Shown one piece after another: positions 26,861 through 34,709 of a DNA stretch of 64,000 nucleotides. Both the position numbers and the translations under genes were made by a program. The notes beneath the pieces were generated by a model, which searched no databases, was not told the DNA's origin, and saw nothing but the letters and a program-made list of their open reading frames with translations. The DNA is from Bradyrhizobium algeriense (GTDB lineage Bacteria; Pseudomonadota; Alphaproteobacteria; Rhizobiales; Xanthobacteraceae), in contig NZ_JAZHRV010000001.1 of assembly GCF_036924595.1 (NCBI RefSeq), forward strand, positions 7,715,501-7,779,500. The letters are read 5' to 3'. Every line of letters starts with the position of its first letter. Position 1 is the first letter of the stretch.

Positions 26861-28340
26861 CGTTTCTACACATTTTCGATGGCTCTGGCAGCGACGATGA
26901 TTTGGAAGCGAGCCATTCCGTTGTGAAATGTGATTGGTCCGGGTGGCCGATGCGAGGCGTAGCCGGTCCATCCGCCGAGCTTGGCGATGATCCATGCCGC
27001 CCACTGAAGCGTGTGGGGGCGATGCGGGTTCTTCTGAAGCTCGGTCCTGCCTTTCATGGTTTTGTTGATGGCGGCAAGTGCTTCGATTTCTTCGGGGGTG
27101 AAGGCGCATTTGACCGACAATTGTTCGCCACCATTGCGGGCCTGAACGAGTTGAATGACGATACATGCCGCTTTAGTAGCGATCGTCACGAGCTTGATCA
27201 GGGCCTCGGCGCTTTCGAGCTGACTGTCCTCGATTCGCAAGCCCTGGTTCTTCAACGAGCGAAAGAGCTGTTCGATGATCCAGCGCTGCTTGTACCAGGA
27301 GACGATCCGCCAAGCATCGGCCGCATTGGCGATCGAATGAGTGGTCAAGAGCAGCCAATGAACGGGCTCAGCCCCCTTCGGGGGGTGCAACTCGACGACT
27401 TCCACGAAGCTGACTTTGACGCCTTCAGGCAGTTCCTTCACGCCGGGTCGCGCCGGCCGCTTAAGCACGACGGTTCCAAAGCGCAGCGAGAGATGGGCTT
27501 GGCGACCGTGGCGATCCATCCGCTGCGGCAGATCGATCACCGCCTTGTCGCAGAAGCGAACTCGCTCCACCGCTTGATAAAGGGTTCCGCCGTCGGCCAG
27601 CGCATGATCATGCATAGCCCGCGTCAGCAGGTGGACGTTGTCGCCGGGCGTCAGCGCCCAGTGCGCAAAGAACTCCCCTTCACGGTCATTGATGACGGTG
27701 ATCATGCGCGCCGCAGCCAGAACCTCGCAGCCCTGCTCAGCCGTCGTAACCCAGCGCGCCGACTCCTTGTTGGCCAACTCCCGCTCGTCGTGAGGGGTCT
27801 TAACTTTGCCCCTGCGCGTCCACACCTTGCCGCCGGTGAGACCGAGACAGGCCCCGCTGTCGGCATCGACCGCTATCATGGCATGCAGCAACACGCCGCG
27901 GGCATTGCCTTTGCCGACTTTGCCCAGTCCACGCCGACATCCCTGCCGCGTCTGAAACTTGACCTCGCTGGTGTCCTGGATCGCCAGCACATGACGCCCG
28001 CCGACCACGGTCGCCGTCTGCCTGCTCCAGCCTTCAATCAGTCGATCGGTCGTGACTTGCGGATTGTTCACGAACCGCCAGTACGCCATGTACGCGGCCC
28101 AGTCACCCTGCGCCATCCGGCGCAAGCAGACACTGCGCGTGCAAAGCATAGCCTGCACAAACGCCGCCCCCTTTTATCGAGGCGAACGTCGCCAAACTCA
28201 CCCAGTGACAAATCCGGCTCGTGCTCCATCTCCGACGCTCCTTCGAATCAAAGCGTCAGAAACAGAATCATACAAACCGCAAACGCGGGATAACATCATG
28301 ACCCACCGAGTCAATCTGTCGCGCCAGACGTGTAGAAACC
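26861..28340. mobile_element. Insertion sequence, IS4-like (YREK transposase), 1480 bp
   Basis: The ends carry a 10-bp inverted repeat GTTTCTACAC (26862-26871) and GTGTAGAAAC (28330-28339), one base inside each border. CTAG flanks both sides (26857-26860 and 28341-28344) as a 4-base target duplication. The element sits exactly in the centre of a palindromic host repeat. It carries one transposase gene on the minus strand with a reading-frame break near its N-terminus. It separates the benzoate-CoA ligase gene from the rest of the box genes. Copy number and activity cannot be judged from one copy. Confidence 0.85.
26866..28229 (-). CDS. IS4-like DDE transposase, frame shifted at a G5 run
   Basis: The main frame (from GTG 28158, 430 residues) has the DDE catalytic core: Asp in AIQDTSEVKF, Asp in VINDREGEF and Glu in the YREK block YKQRWIIEQLFRSLK. 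The N-terminal part is in another frame: ATG 28229 (MEHEPDLSLGEFGDVRLDKR) with AAGGAG 8 bases upstream. The join is the run AAAAGGGGG (minus strand; C5 at 28167-28171 on the plus strand). A -1 slip there, or one added G, joins LDKRG to AAFVQAM, restoring a Tn5-like N-terminal DNA-binding domain. Either programmed frameshifting or a one-base deletion explains this; the sequence alone cannot decide. Confidence 0.8.
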
Positions 28341-28456
28341 CTAGTGCGAACGCAGGGACCCATACGCCGCGGCCTCTATTGATTAAAGAAGGTGTCGGCC
28401 ATCCTGCCCATACGAGAAGCCGCGGAGTATGGGTCCCGGCGCAAGGCCGGGACGAC
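28341..28456. repeat. Right part of the split palindromic repeat, with a second module
   Basis: CTAGTGCGAACGCAGGGACC mirrors the left half at 26838-26860. A further pair, CCCATACG...CGGAGTATGGGTCCC, and GGCGCAAGGCCGGGACGAC follow. It lies just before the alpha/beta hydrolase gene. Confidence 0.7.
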
Positions 28457-28502
28457 CAGCTTGAGGATGCGATGTCTGGATCACTTTCGGAAAACCTAGA
28501 AC

Positions 28503-29321
28503 ATGACAACCCTTACCCCCTCCGGCTTCCTCACCGTCGGCGCCTCCCATCTCGAATACCGCATGATCGGCCCGTCGCCCGAGGCCGCGCCTGTTATCGT
28601 GATGCTGCATGAAGGCCTTGGATCGACCGGGCTGTGGGGCGATTTTCCCGAAAAACTTCAGGACGCGACCGGCGCGGGCGTGTTCGTGTATTCACGCGCG
28701 GGCTACGGCGCATCGACACCGGTGAAACTGCCGCGGCCGCTCGACTACATGCATGTCGAAGCGCTCGACGTGCTGCCAAAGCTGCTCGACAAGATCGGCT
28801 TCCGCCGCGGCCTCCTGCTCGGACATTCCGACGGCGCCTCGATCGCGACGATCTATGCGGGCTCGCGTCAGGATCACCGCGTTGAAGGCCTCGCGCTGAT
28901 CGCTCCGCATTTCATCGTCGAGGATATTTCCGTCGCCTCGATTGCGCAGATCCAGAACGCCTACGAGACCACGAACCTGAAGGGGAAGCTGTCGCGCTGG
29001 CACAGGGATGTCGACAATGCCTTCTATGGCTGGAACGGCGCCTGGCTCGATCCGGATTTCTGCAACTGGGACATTTCGGAATACCTCGCCTATATCCGCG
29101 TCCCGGTGGCGATCCTGCAGGGTGTGGACGACCAGTATGGAACCATGCGCCAGGTCGAGATCGCGCAGGAAGAGTGCTACTGTCCGGTCGATGTGACTGT
29201 GATTCCGGGAGCGGGACATCAGCCGCATCGCGAAGCCCCGGGGGCGACGCTCGATGCGATTTCGGAATTCGCAAACGCGGTGTTGCACGTCGATGACGGC
29301 TCGCACGGACGGGCCGCGTAA
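28503..29321 (+). CDS. Alpha/beta hydrolase in the box locus
   Basis: A 272-residue hydrolase. Oxyanion region LHEGLGSTGLW, nucleophile elbow LGHSDGAS (Ser near 105), Asp in QGVDDQYGT and His in GAGHQPHREAP. A lactonase, thioesterase or CoA-ester hydrolase role in benzoate catabolism would fit the neighbourhood, but the substrate cannot be read from the sequence. It is the first gene after the insertion sequence, 30 bases before the next gene. Confidence 0.82.
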   Translation: MTTLTPSGFLTVGASHLEYRMIGPSPEAAPVIVMLHEGLGSTGLWGDFPEKLQDATGAGVFVYSRAGYGASTPVKLPRPLDYMHVEALDVLPKLLDKIGFRRGLLLGHSDGASIATIYAGSRQDHRVEGLALIAPHFIVEDISVASIAQIQNAYETTNLKGKLSRWHRDVDNAFYGWNGAWLDPDFCNWDISEYLAYIRVPVAILQGVDDQYGTMRQVEIAQEECYCPVDVTVIPGAGHQPHREAPGATLDAISEFANAVLHVDDGSHGRAA

Positions 29322-29351
29322 CGCTTTTCTTTTTTCCGGGGCCGCGCTCCG

Positions 29352-29870
29352 ATGACCACGCCGCCGCCAGCCACGGGCAATCTGCCGCTGCCGCGATGGG
29401 CCTATGTGCCCGGCGAGCCCGAGAAATCCAGCGCCGATTACGAAACGCTGGCGCAGATCACAGCTCTGGTGCCGCCGCGCTTTGGCGGCTACGTGCCGGC
29501 GCGCCATCCGGCGCTGCGCTACGGCCTCATGCTCAATGACCACGGCTACTTCTGGGAGGCGCAGGAGATCCTGGAGGCGGTGTGGGCGGCGGCGCCGCAG
29601 GGCGGCCGCGAGCGGATTCTGTTGCGCGCCTGTATCCGGATTGCGACCGCGAATCTGCGGCTGCGCATGCAGAAGGCGCACGTCGCGGCACGGTTGCTCG
29701 GCGAGGCGCTCAGCGAGCTCGAGGCGTTGGGCATGCGCAGTGCCGGCGGCGACGGTTTTGCCGACAGCTTTCCGGTCGGGGCGCTGGTGGCGCTCATTAA
29801 GGCCAAGCTGGCCCGCCAACCGCTTGGCAAGGCCGATTTGGTGGCTTTTGCGGCCGCCGGCCGAACATGA
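29352..29870 (+). CDS. DUF309-like protein
   Basis: A 172-residue protein. LRYGLMLNDHGYFWEAQEILEAVWAAAP near residues 56-83 matches the DUF309 signature (F/YxxHExLExxW), except that the usual His is Gln here. The fold is an all-helical bundle with possible metal or ligand pocket; no function is established. It is in the middle of the box locus, so it may serve the pathway, or be a passenger. Confidence 0.7.
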   Translation: MTTPPPATGNLPLPRWAYVPGEPEKSSADYETLAQITALVPPRFGGYVPARHPALRYGLMLNDHGYFWEAQEILEAVWAAAPQGGRERILLRACIRIATANLRLRMQKAHVAARLLGEALSELEALGMRSAGGDGFADSFPVGALVALIKAKLARQPLGKADLVAFAAAGRT

Positions 29871-29917
29871 AACAAAATGCATGTTCTGGCGTTTTAGGCT
29901 AGACTTGCTCAAAAACA

Positions 29918-29931
29918 TGCACTATTGTGCA
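29918..29931. promoter_or_regulatory. BoxR/BzdR-type operator TGCA-N6-TGCA upstream of boxC
   Basis: TGCA (29918-29921), six bases CTATTG, TGCA (29928-29931), 45 bases before the boxC start. This is the operator form described for BzdR and BoxR. A third TGCA lies at about 29878-29881. It implies that boxC and boxB have their own benzoyl-CoA-controlled promoter, independent of the insertion sequence upstream. Confidence 0.7.
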
Positions 29932-29976
29932 TCTAACGAACCAAGCAAATCCTGAGAAAACGACAGAGGGTGGCTC

Positions 29977-31665
29977 ATGGCCGGTGAAGATCGCGTCCTC
30001 GCAGGCGGCGCGAAATACATCGATTTTCAAACCGATCCGCAGCGCTACCGGCACTGGAAGCTCGGCGTGGAGGGCGACGTCGCAACGCTGACCATGGACG
30101 TCGACGAGAATGGCGGCCTGTTCGAAGGCTATCAGCTCAAGCTGAACTCCTACGATCTCGGCGTCGACATCGAACTCGCCGATGCCGTGCAGCGGCTGCG
30201 CTTCGAGCATCCCGAAGTGAAGGCGGTGGTGATGCGATCGGCTAAGAACCGCGTGTTCTGCGCCGGCGCCAATATCCGCATGCTGGCGGGCGCCACCCAC
30301 GCCCACAAGGTCAATTTCTGCAAATTCACCAACGAGACCCGTAACGGCCTGGAAGATTCATCGGAAAATTCCGGACAGCGCTTCATCACCGTCGTCAACG
30401 GCACCGCGGCCGGCGGCGGCTACGAACTGGCGCTGGCGACCGATCACATCATGTTGGCTGATGACGGCGCCGCCGCCGTGTCGCTGCCGGAAGTGCCGCT
30501 GCTCGCGGTGCTGCCGGGCACCGGCGGGCTAACGCGCGTGGTCGACAAGCGCAAGGTGCGGCGCGACCATGCCGACTTCTTCTGCACCATCGAGGAAGGC
30601 ATCAAGGGCAAGCGCGCGGTCGCATGGCGGCTGGTCGACGAGATCGTGCCCAACAGCAAGCTCGAAGGCAAAGTCGCCGATCGCGCCAAAGAATTTGCCG
30701 CCGCCTCGAAGCGCAACGGCAACGGCAAGGGCATCACCCTTTCGCCGCTCACCCGCACCATCGACGACAGCGGCATCCGCTACGGTTTTGTCAATGTCGA
30801 TATCGATCGCGCGGCGCGGATTGCCACTATTTCGATCCAGGCTCCGGAGTCCGCTCCGCCCGCCGATATCGACGGCCTGATCGCGCAAGGCGCGTCGTTC
30901 TGGCCGCTGCAGGTGGCGCGCGAGCTTGATGACGCGATCCTTCATCTGCGCATCAACGAACTCGAAATCGCGATGCTGGTGTTCAAGTCGCATGGCGACG
31001 CCGCCAATGTGGTGGCCTGCGACACCTTCCTCGAAGCCAACAAGGCGCACTGGCTGGTCAACGAAATCAGGCACTACTGGAAGCGGGTGTTGAAGCGCAT
31101 CGACGTCACCTCGCGCACGCTGGTGACGCTGGTCGAGCCCGGCTCCTGCTTCGCGGGCACGCTCGCCGAACTCGTGTTCGCCGCCGACCGCTCCTACATG
31201 CTGATCGGCTCGCGGCAGGGCGACAACCGCGCGCCTCCGGCGATCCAGCTCACCGCGATGAATTTCGGCCCCTATCCGATGTGCCACGGCCTGACCCGGC
31301 TGCAATCGCGCTTCCAGGCCGATCCGTCCGATCTGGAGCGCGCGGAAGCTACCATCGGCACGTCGCTCGATGCGGAGGGCGCCGAAGAGCTCGGCCTCGT
31401 CACCTTCGCGCTCGACGACATCGACTGGGACGACGAGGTGCGGGTGTTCCTGGAAGAACGCACGTCCTTCTCGCCTGACGGCCTCACCGGCATGGAAGCG
31501 AATTTGCGCTTCGTCGGCCCTGAGACCATGGAATCGAAAATCTTCTCGCGCCTCACGGCGTGGCAGAACTGGATCTTCCAGCGCCCCAACGCGGTCGGCG
31601 AAGACGGCGCGCTGCGCCGCTACGGCACCGGCCAGAAGGCGCAATTCGATATGACGCGGGTTTAG
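29977..31665 (+). CDS. boxC: 2,3-epoxybenzoyl-CoA dihydrolase / benzoyl-CoA-dihydrodiol lyase BoxC
   Basis: A 562-residue double-crotonase enzyme. It opens the epoxidised ring of benzoyl-CoA to 3,4-dehydroadipyl-CoA semialdehyde plus formate. The N-terminal crotonase part shows FCAGANIRML and GTAAGGGYELALATDHI; the second half holds VEPGSCFAGTLAELVFAADRSYML. Length matches BoxC (about 550). GAGGGTGGC precedes ATG 29977. It is followed by boxB after a repeat-filled gap of 128 bases. Confidence 0.95.
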   Translation: MAGEDRVLAGGAKYIDFQTDPQRYRHWKLGVEGDVATLTMDVDENGGLFEGYQLKLNSYDLGVDIELADAVQRLRFEHPEVKAVVMRSAKNRVFCAGANIRMLAGATHAHKVNFCKFTNETRNGLEDSSENSGQRFITVVNGTAAGGGYELALATDHIMLADDGAAAVSLPEVPLLAVLPGTGGLTRVVDKRKVRRDHADFFCTIEEGIKGKRAVAWRLVDEIVPNSKLEGKVADRAKEFAAASKRNGNGKGITLSPLTRTIDDSGIRYGFVNVDIDRAARIATISIQAPESAPPADIDGLIAQGASFWPLQVARELDDAILHLRINELEIAMLVFKSHGDAANVVACDTFLEANKAHWLVNEIRHYWKRVLKRIDVTSRTLVTLVEPGSCFAGTLAELVFAADRSYMLIGSRQGDNRAPPAIQLTAMNFGPYPMCHGLTRLQSRFQADPSDLERAEATIGTSLDAEGAEELGLVTFALDDIDWDDEVRVFLEERTSFSPDGLTGMEANLRFVGPETMESKIFSRLTAWQNWIFQRPNAVGEDGALRRYGTGQKAQFDMTRV

Positions 31666-31678
31666 ACAGGTATTGCTG

Positions 31679-31767
31679 CGTCATGGCCGGGCTGGTCCCG
31701 GCCATCCACGTCTTCTTTTCATCAGCAAGAAAAGACGTGGATGCCCGGCACAAGGCCGGGCATGACG
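31679..31767. repeat. Palindromic repeat inside the boxC-boxB operon
   Basis: CGTCATGGCCGGGC and GCCCGGCA...GGCCGGGCATGACG, with inner arms CCACGTCTT...AAGACGTGG, form one large hairpin between boxC and boxB. It could alter the relative amounts of the two proteins. Not seen elsewhere in the window in this form. Confidence 0.75.
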
Positions 31768-31793
31768 GCAAATGTGCACAAAGGAGCACGGCC

Positions 31794-33239
31794 ATGAACT
31801 TCATGAACGTCGACTATTCGACCAAGATTCCCAACAACGTGAATCTCAGCGAGGATCGCCAGGTGCTGAAAGCGCTGGAGGGCTGGCATCCCGGTTACAT
31901 GGACTGGTGGGGCGACATGGGCCCGGAAGGCTTTCAGCAGTCGCTGGTATATTTGCGCACCGCCTATTCGGTTGATCCGCGCGGCTGGGCCAAGTTCGAT
32001 TACGTCAAGATGCCGGAATATCGCTGGGGCATTCTTCTGGCGCCGCAGGAAGAGAACCGCGTCATTCCCTTCGGCGAGAATTACGGCAAGCCGGCCTGGC
32101 AGGAAGTCCCCGGCGAACACCGCGCCACGCTGCGCCGCCTGATCGTGATCCAGGGTGACACCGAGCCCGCTTCCGTGGAGCAGCAGCGCCATCTCGGCAA
32201 GACCGCGCCCTCGCTCTATGATTTGCGCAATTTGTTCCAGGTCAATGTCGAGGAAGGCCGCCATCTCTGGGCGATGGTCTATCTCTTGCAGAAATATTTC
32301 GGCCGCGACGGCCGCGAGGAGGCGGACGATTTGTTGCGCCGCCGCTCGGGCGACGCGGACTCGCCGCGCATGCTCGGCGCCTTCAACGAGGCGACGCCGG
32401 ACTGGCTGTCGTTCTTCATGTTCACCTACTTCACCGACCGCGACGGCAAGATGCAGTTGCACTCGCTGGCGCAGTCCGGCTTCGATCCGCTGTCGCGCAC
32501 CTGCCGCTTCATGCTGACCGAAGAGGCGCATCACATGTTCGTCGGCGAAACCGGCATCAGCCGCGTCGTGCAGCGCACCTGCGAGGCGATGAGGGAGGCC
32601 GGCATCACCGATCCCACCGATATCGCCAAGGTGCGTGCCTTGGGCGTGATCGACCTGCCGACCATCCAGAAGAAGCTGCATCTGCATTATTCGCTGTCGC
32701 TTGATCTGTTCGGTTCGGAAGTCTCGACCAACGCGGCGAATGCCTTCAACGCCGGCATCAAGGGCCGCTACAAGGAAACCCAGATCGACGACGACCACCA
32801 GCTCAAGAACGCCACCTATCCGGTGCTCAAGCTGGTCGACGGCGTGATCAAGCGCGTCGACGAGCCGGCGCTGACCGCGCTCAACATGCGCCTGCGCGAC
32901 GACTACACGCAGGATTGCGTCAAGGGCATGCTGCGCTGGAACAAGATCATTTCGCTCGCCGGCTATCAGTACAAGCTGACGCTGCCGAACGTCGCGTTCC
33001 ACCGCCACATCGGCGAGTTCAAGGATATCAACGCCACGCCGGAAGGCATCCTGATCGACGACGCCACCTGGAACCAACGCAAGGGCGAATGGTTGCCTTC
33101 GACGCAGGACGGCGACTTCATCGCCTCGCTGATGAAGCCGGTGACCGACGTCGGCGTCTACGCCAACTGGATCTCGCCGCCGAAGGTCGGCATCGACAAC
33201 AAGCCCGGCGATTTCGAGTACGTGAAAATCGAGACCTGA
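31794..33239 (+). CDS. boxB: Benzoyl-CoA 2,3-epoxidase, oxygenase subunit BoxB
   Basis: A 481-residue di-iron oxygenase that epoxidises benzoyl-CoA with O2. Helical di-iron ligands are visible in EEGRHLWAMVYLLQKYFG (near 150) and TEEAHHMFVGETG (near 240). AAGGAG lies 8 bases before ATG 31794; the longer frame starting at 31560 is inside boxC and the repeat. It needs the reductase BoxA, whose gene is not in the window. Confidence 0.95.
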   Translation: MNFMNVDYSTKIPNNVNLSEDRQVLKALEGWHPGYMDWWGDMGPEGFQQSLVYLRTAYSVDPRGWAKFDYVKMPEYRWGILLAPQEENRVIPFGENYGKPAWQEVPGEHRATLRRLIVIQGDTEPASVEQQRHLGKTAPSLYDLRNLFQVNVEEGRHLWAMVYLLQKYFGRDGREEADDLLRRRSGDADSPRMLGAFNEATPDWLSFFMFTYFTDRDGKMQLHSLAQSGFDPLSRTCRFMLTEEAHHMFVGETGISRVVQRTCEAMREAGITDPTDIAKVRALGVIDLPTIQKKLHLHYSLSLDLFGSEVSTNAANAFNAGIKGRYKETQIDDDHQLKNATYPVLKLVDGVIKRVDEPALTALNMRLRDDYTQDCVKGMLRWNKIISLAGYQYKLTLPNVAFHRHIGEFKDINATPEGILIDDATWNQRKGEWLPSTQDGDFIASLMKPVTDVGVYANWISPPKVGIDNKPGDFEYVKIET

Positions 33240-33266
33240 AACGCCCCGCAATCGGGGAGCAGTAAC

Positions 33267-33545
33267 ATGGATCCCGACCGTGACCTCGAAGCACTGAACC
33301 GCGACCAGTTGGTCGCGGAGGTGAAGCGTCTAAGGGCGGGCATCCGCGCGCATCGCGACAGCACCGGTCACGACCTGTGCTGGCACCATCCCGATCTCTG
33401 GGGCCTGCTGCCCGAGCGGGTCACGCCCGAAGTGGCGGTACCGCCCTGGCCGAAGTTTTTGCGCGGGTGTCTGCGATATCGGGAAGCGCTGGAGCGCGAG
33501 TTGCCTGACGCGCCGAGGGCGGATTTCGAATACGGGAAAGATTGA
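33267..33545 (+). CDS. Small conserved protein of unknown function, downstream of boxB
   Basis: A 92-residue protein with an N-terminal helix (ALNRDQLVAEVKRLRAGIRAH) and the motif GHDLCWHHPDLWGLLPE. The Cys/His/Asp-rich motif recurs in small proteins of unknown role. GGGGAG precedes ATG 33267, 27 bases after boxB, so it is in the box operon. It may be an accessory factor, but nothing in the sequence proves that. Confidence 0.65.
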   Translation: MDPDRDLEALNRDQLVAEVKRLRAGIRAHRDSTGHDLCWHHPDLWGLLPERVTPEVAVPPWPKFLRGCLRYREALERELPDAPRADFEYGKD

Positions 33546-33560
33546 CAAGTAAGAGGTCTT

Positions 33561-33684
33561 AACCTCGCCCCGCTTGCGGGGAGAGGTCGACGCGCTTCGC
33601 GCGGCGGGTGAGGGGGTACAGGTCTATCGTTAGATCACGCTGGTGGAGAGAGCCCCCTCTCCCCGCGAAGAGCGGGGCGAGGGA
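33561..33684. repeat. Palindromic intergenic repeat (CTCTCCCCGC family)
   Basis: CCTCGCCCCGCTTGCGGGGA, GGTGAGGGGGTACAGG and CCCCCTCTCCCCGCGAAGAG modules as at 19841-19980. It fills the gap between the convergent box-operon end and the SDR gene. Confidence 0.75.
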
Positions 33685-33703
33685 GCGCACCACCGCCGCC
33701 GCA

Positions 33704-34504
33704 CTACCCCGCGATCTCAAGCCCGGCGTTCGCGTAGACCACGCCGCCATCGACGGCGATGGTGTTGCCGACCACGTAATCGCCCGCGCGCGAGGCGAGG
33801 TAGATCGCCACCCCTGCCATATCCTCGTCGGTACCGATACGCTTCGCCGGAATGCGCTTTGCGACTTCGTCCGAGTGGTCGCGCGCGGCCCGGTTCATGT
33901 CCGACTTGAATGCCCCCGGCGCGATCGCAGTGACATTGATATTGTCCTTGACCAGTTTCGTTGCCATGCGCCGCGTCAGATGAATCACGGCGGCCTTGCT
34001 CGCGGCGTAGGAATAGGTCTCGCTCGGATTGACGAAAATGCCGTCGACGGACGCGATGTTGATCACCTTGGCCGGCCGTTCGTGCGAGGCCGCCGCGCGC
34101 AGCGGTTTCGCCAGCGCCTTGGTCAGGAAGAACAGCGACTTGACGTTGAGGTCCATGACCTTGTCCCAGCCGCTCTCGGGGAATTCGTCGAACTCCGCGC
34201 CCCAGGCCGCGCCTGCATTGTTGACGAGGATGTCGAGCTTCGGCTCCAGCTTGATGATTTCGCCTGCCAGCCTGTCGCAGCCTTCGACCGTGGAGATATC
34301 GATCGGCAGCGCGATGCATTCGCCGTCATAGGCGGCGGAGAGTTCTTTCGCGGTCGCCTCGCAGGGCCCTGCCTTGCGTGCGGTGATGTAGACCTTCGCC
34401 GCGCCCTGCGCGAGAAAGCCGGCCGCGATCATCTTGCCGATGCCGCGCGAGCCGCCTGTCACCAGCGCAACGCGGCCGTTAAGCGAAAACAGATCCTTGA
34501 ACAT
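33704..34504 (-). CDS. Short-chain dehydrogenase/reductase (SDR)
   Basis: A 266-residue classical SDR. Cofactor loop TGGSRGIG (about residues 16-23), NNAG (about 93), catalytic Ser in NIASVDG and YxxxK in YSYAASKAA. GGAGGAACGC lies upstream of ATG 34504. It is convergent with the box operon; an oxidoreductase for an alcohol or hydroxyacyl substrate. Not a known box enzyme, since the semialdehyde step uses an aldehyde dehydrogenase. Confidence 0.85.
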   Translation of the reverse strand: MFKDLFSLNGRVALVTGGSRGIGKMIAAGFLAQGAAKVYITARKAGPCEATAKELSAAYDGECIALPIDISTVEGCDRLAGEIIKLEPKLDILVNNAGAAWGAEFDEFPESGWDKVMDLNVKSLFFLTKALAKPLRAAASHERPAKVINIASVDGIFVNPSETYSYAASKAAVIHLTRRMATKLVKDNINVTAIAPGAFKSDMNRAARDHSDEVAKRIPAKRIGTDEDMAGVAIYLASRAGDYVVGNTIAVDGGVVYANAGLEIAG

Positions 34505-34576
34505 GCGTTCCTCCATTGGCTTTGCCCGTGGTTTTGGGCGGGGCAGCAAGGGGAGTCAAGGAAGGGAAATGAACCC

Positions 34577-34699
34577 GTAGCCCGGATGGAGCCAACGGGT
34601 CGCGCGAACGCGCGCCCGATGACAGGCTCCGCGCAATCCGGATCAGTCTGTCAGCTTGTGAGATGGCCCCGGGTTGCGCTGCGCTCCACCCGGGCTACG
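34577..34699. repeat. Palindromic repeat (TAGCCCGGATGGAGC family)
   Basis: GTAGCCCGGATGGAGCCAAC at the left and GCGCTCCACCCGGGCTACG at the right are inverted copies. Same family as 51680-51765 and 53021-53142. Confidence 0.75.
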
Positions 34700-34709
34700 G
34701 CCAGAAACC

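Noticed and set aside
26902..28293. A 463-residue plus-strand frame across the insertion sequence
   Set aside because: Antisense to the transposase, which has the full DDE/YREK motif set.
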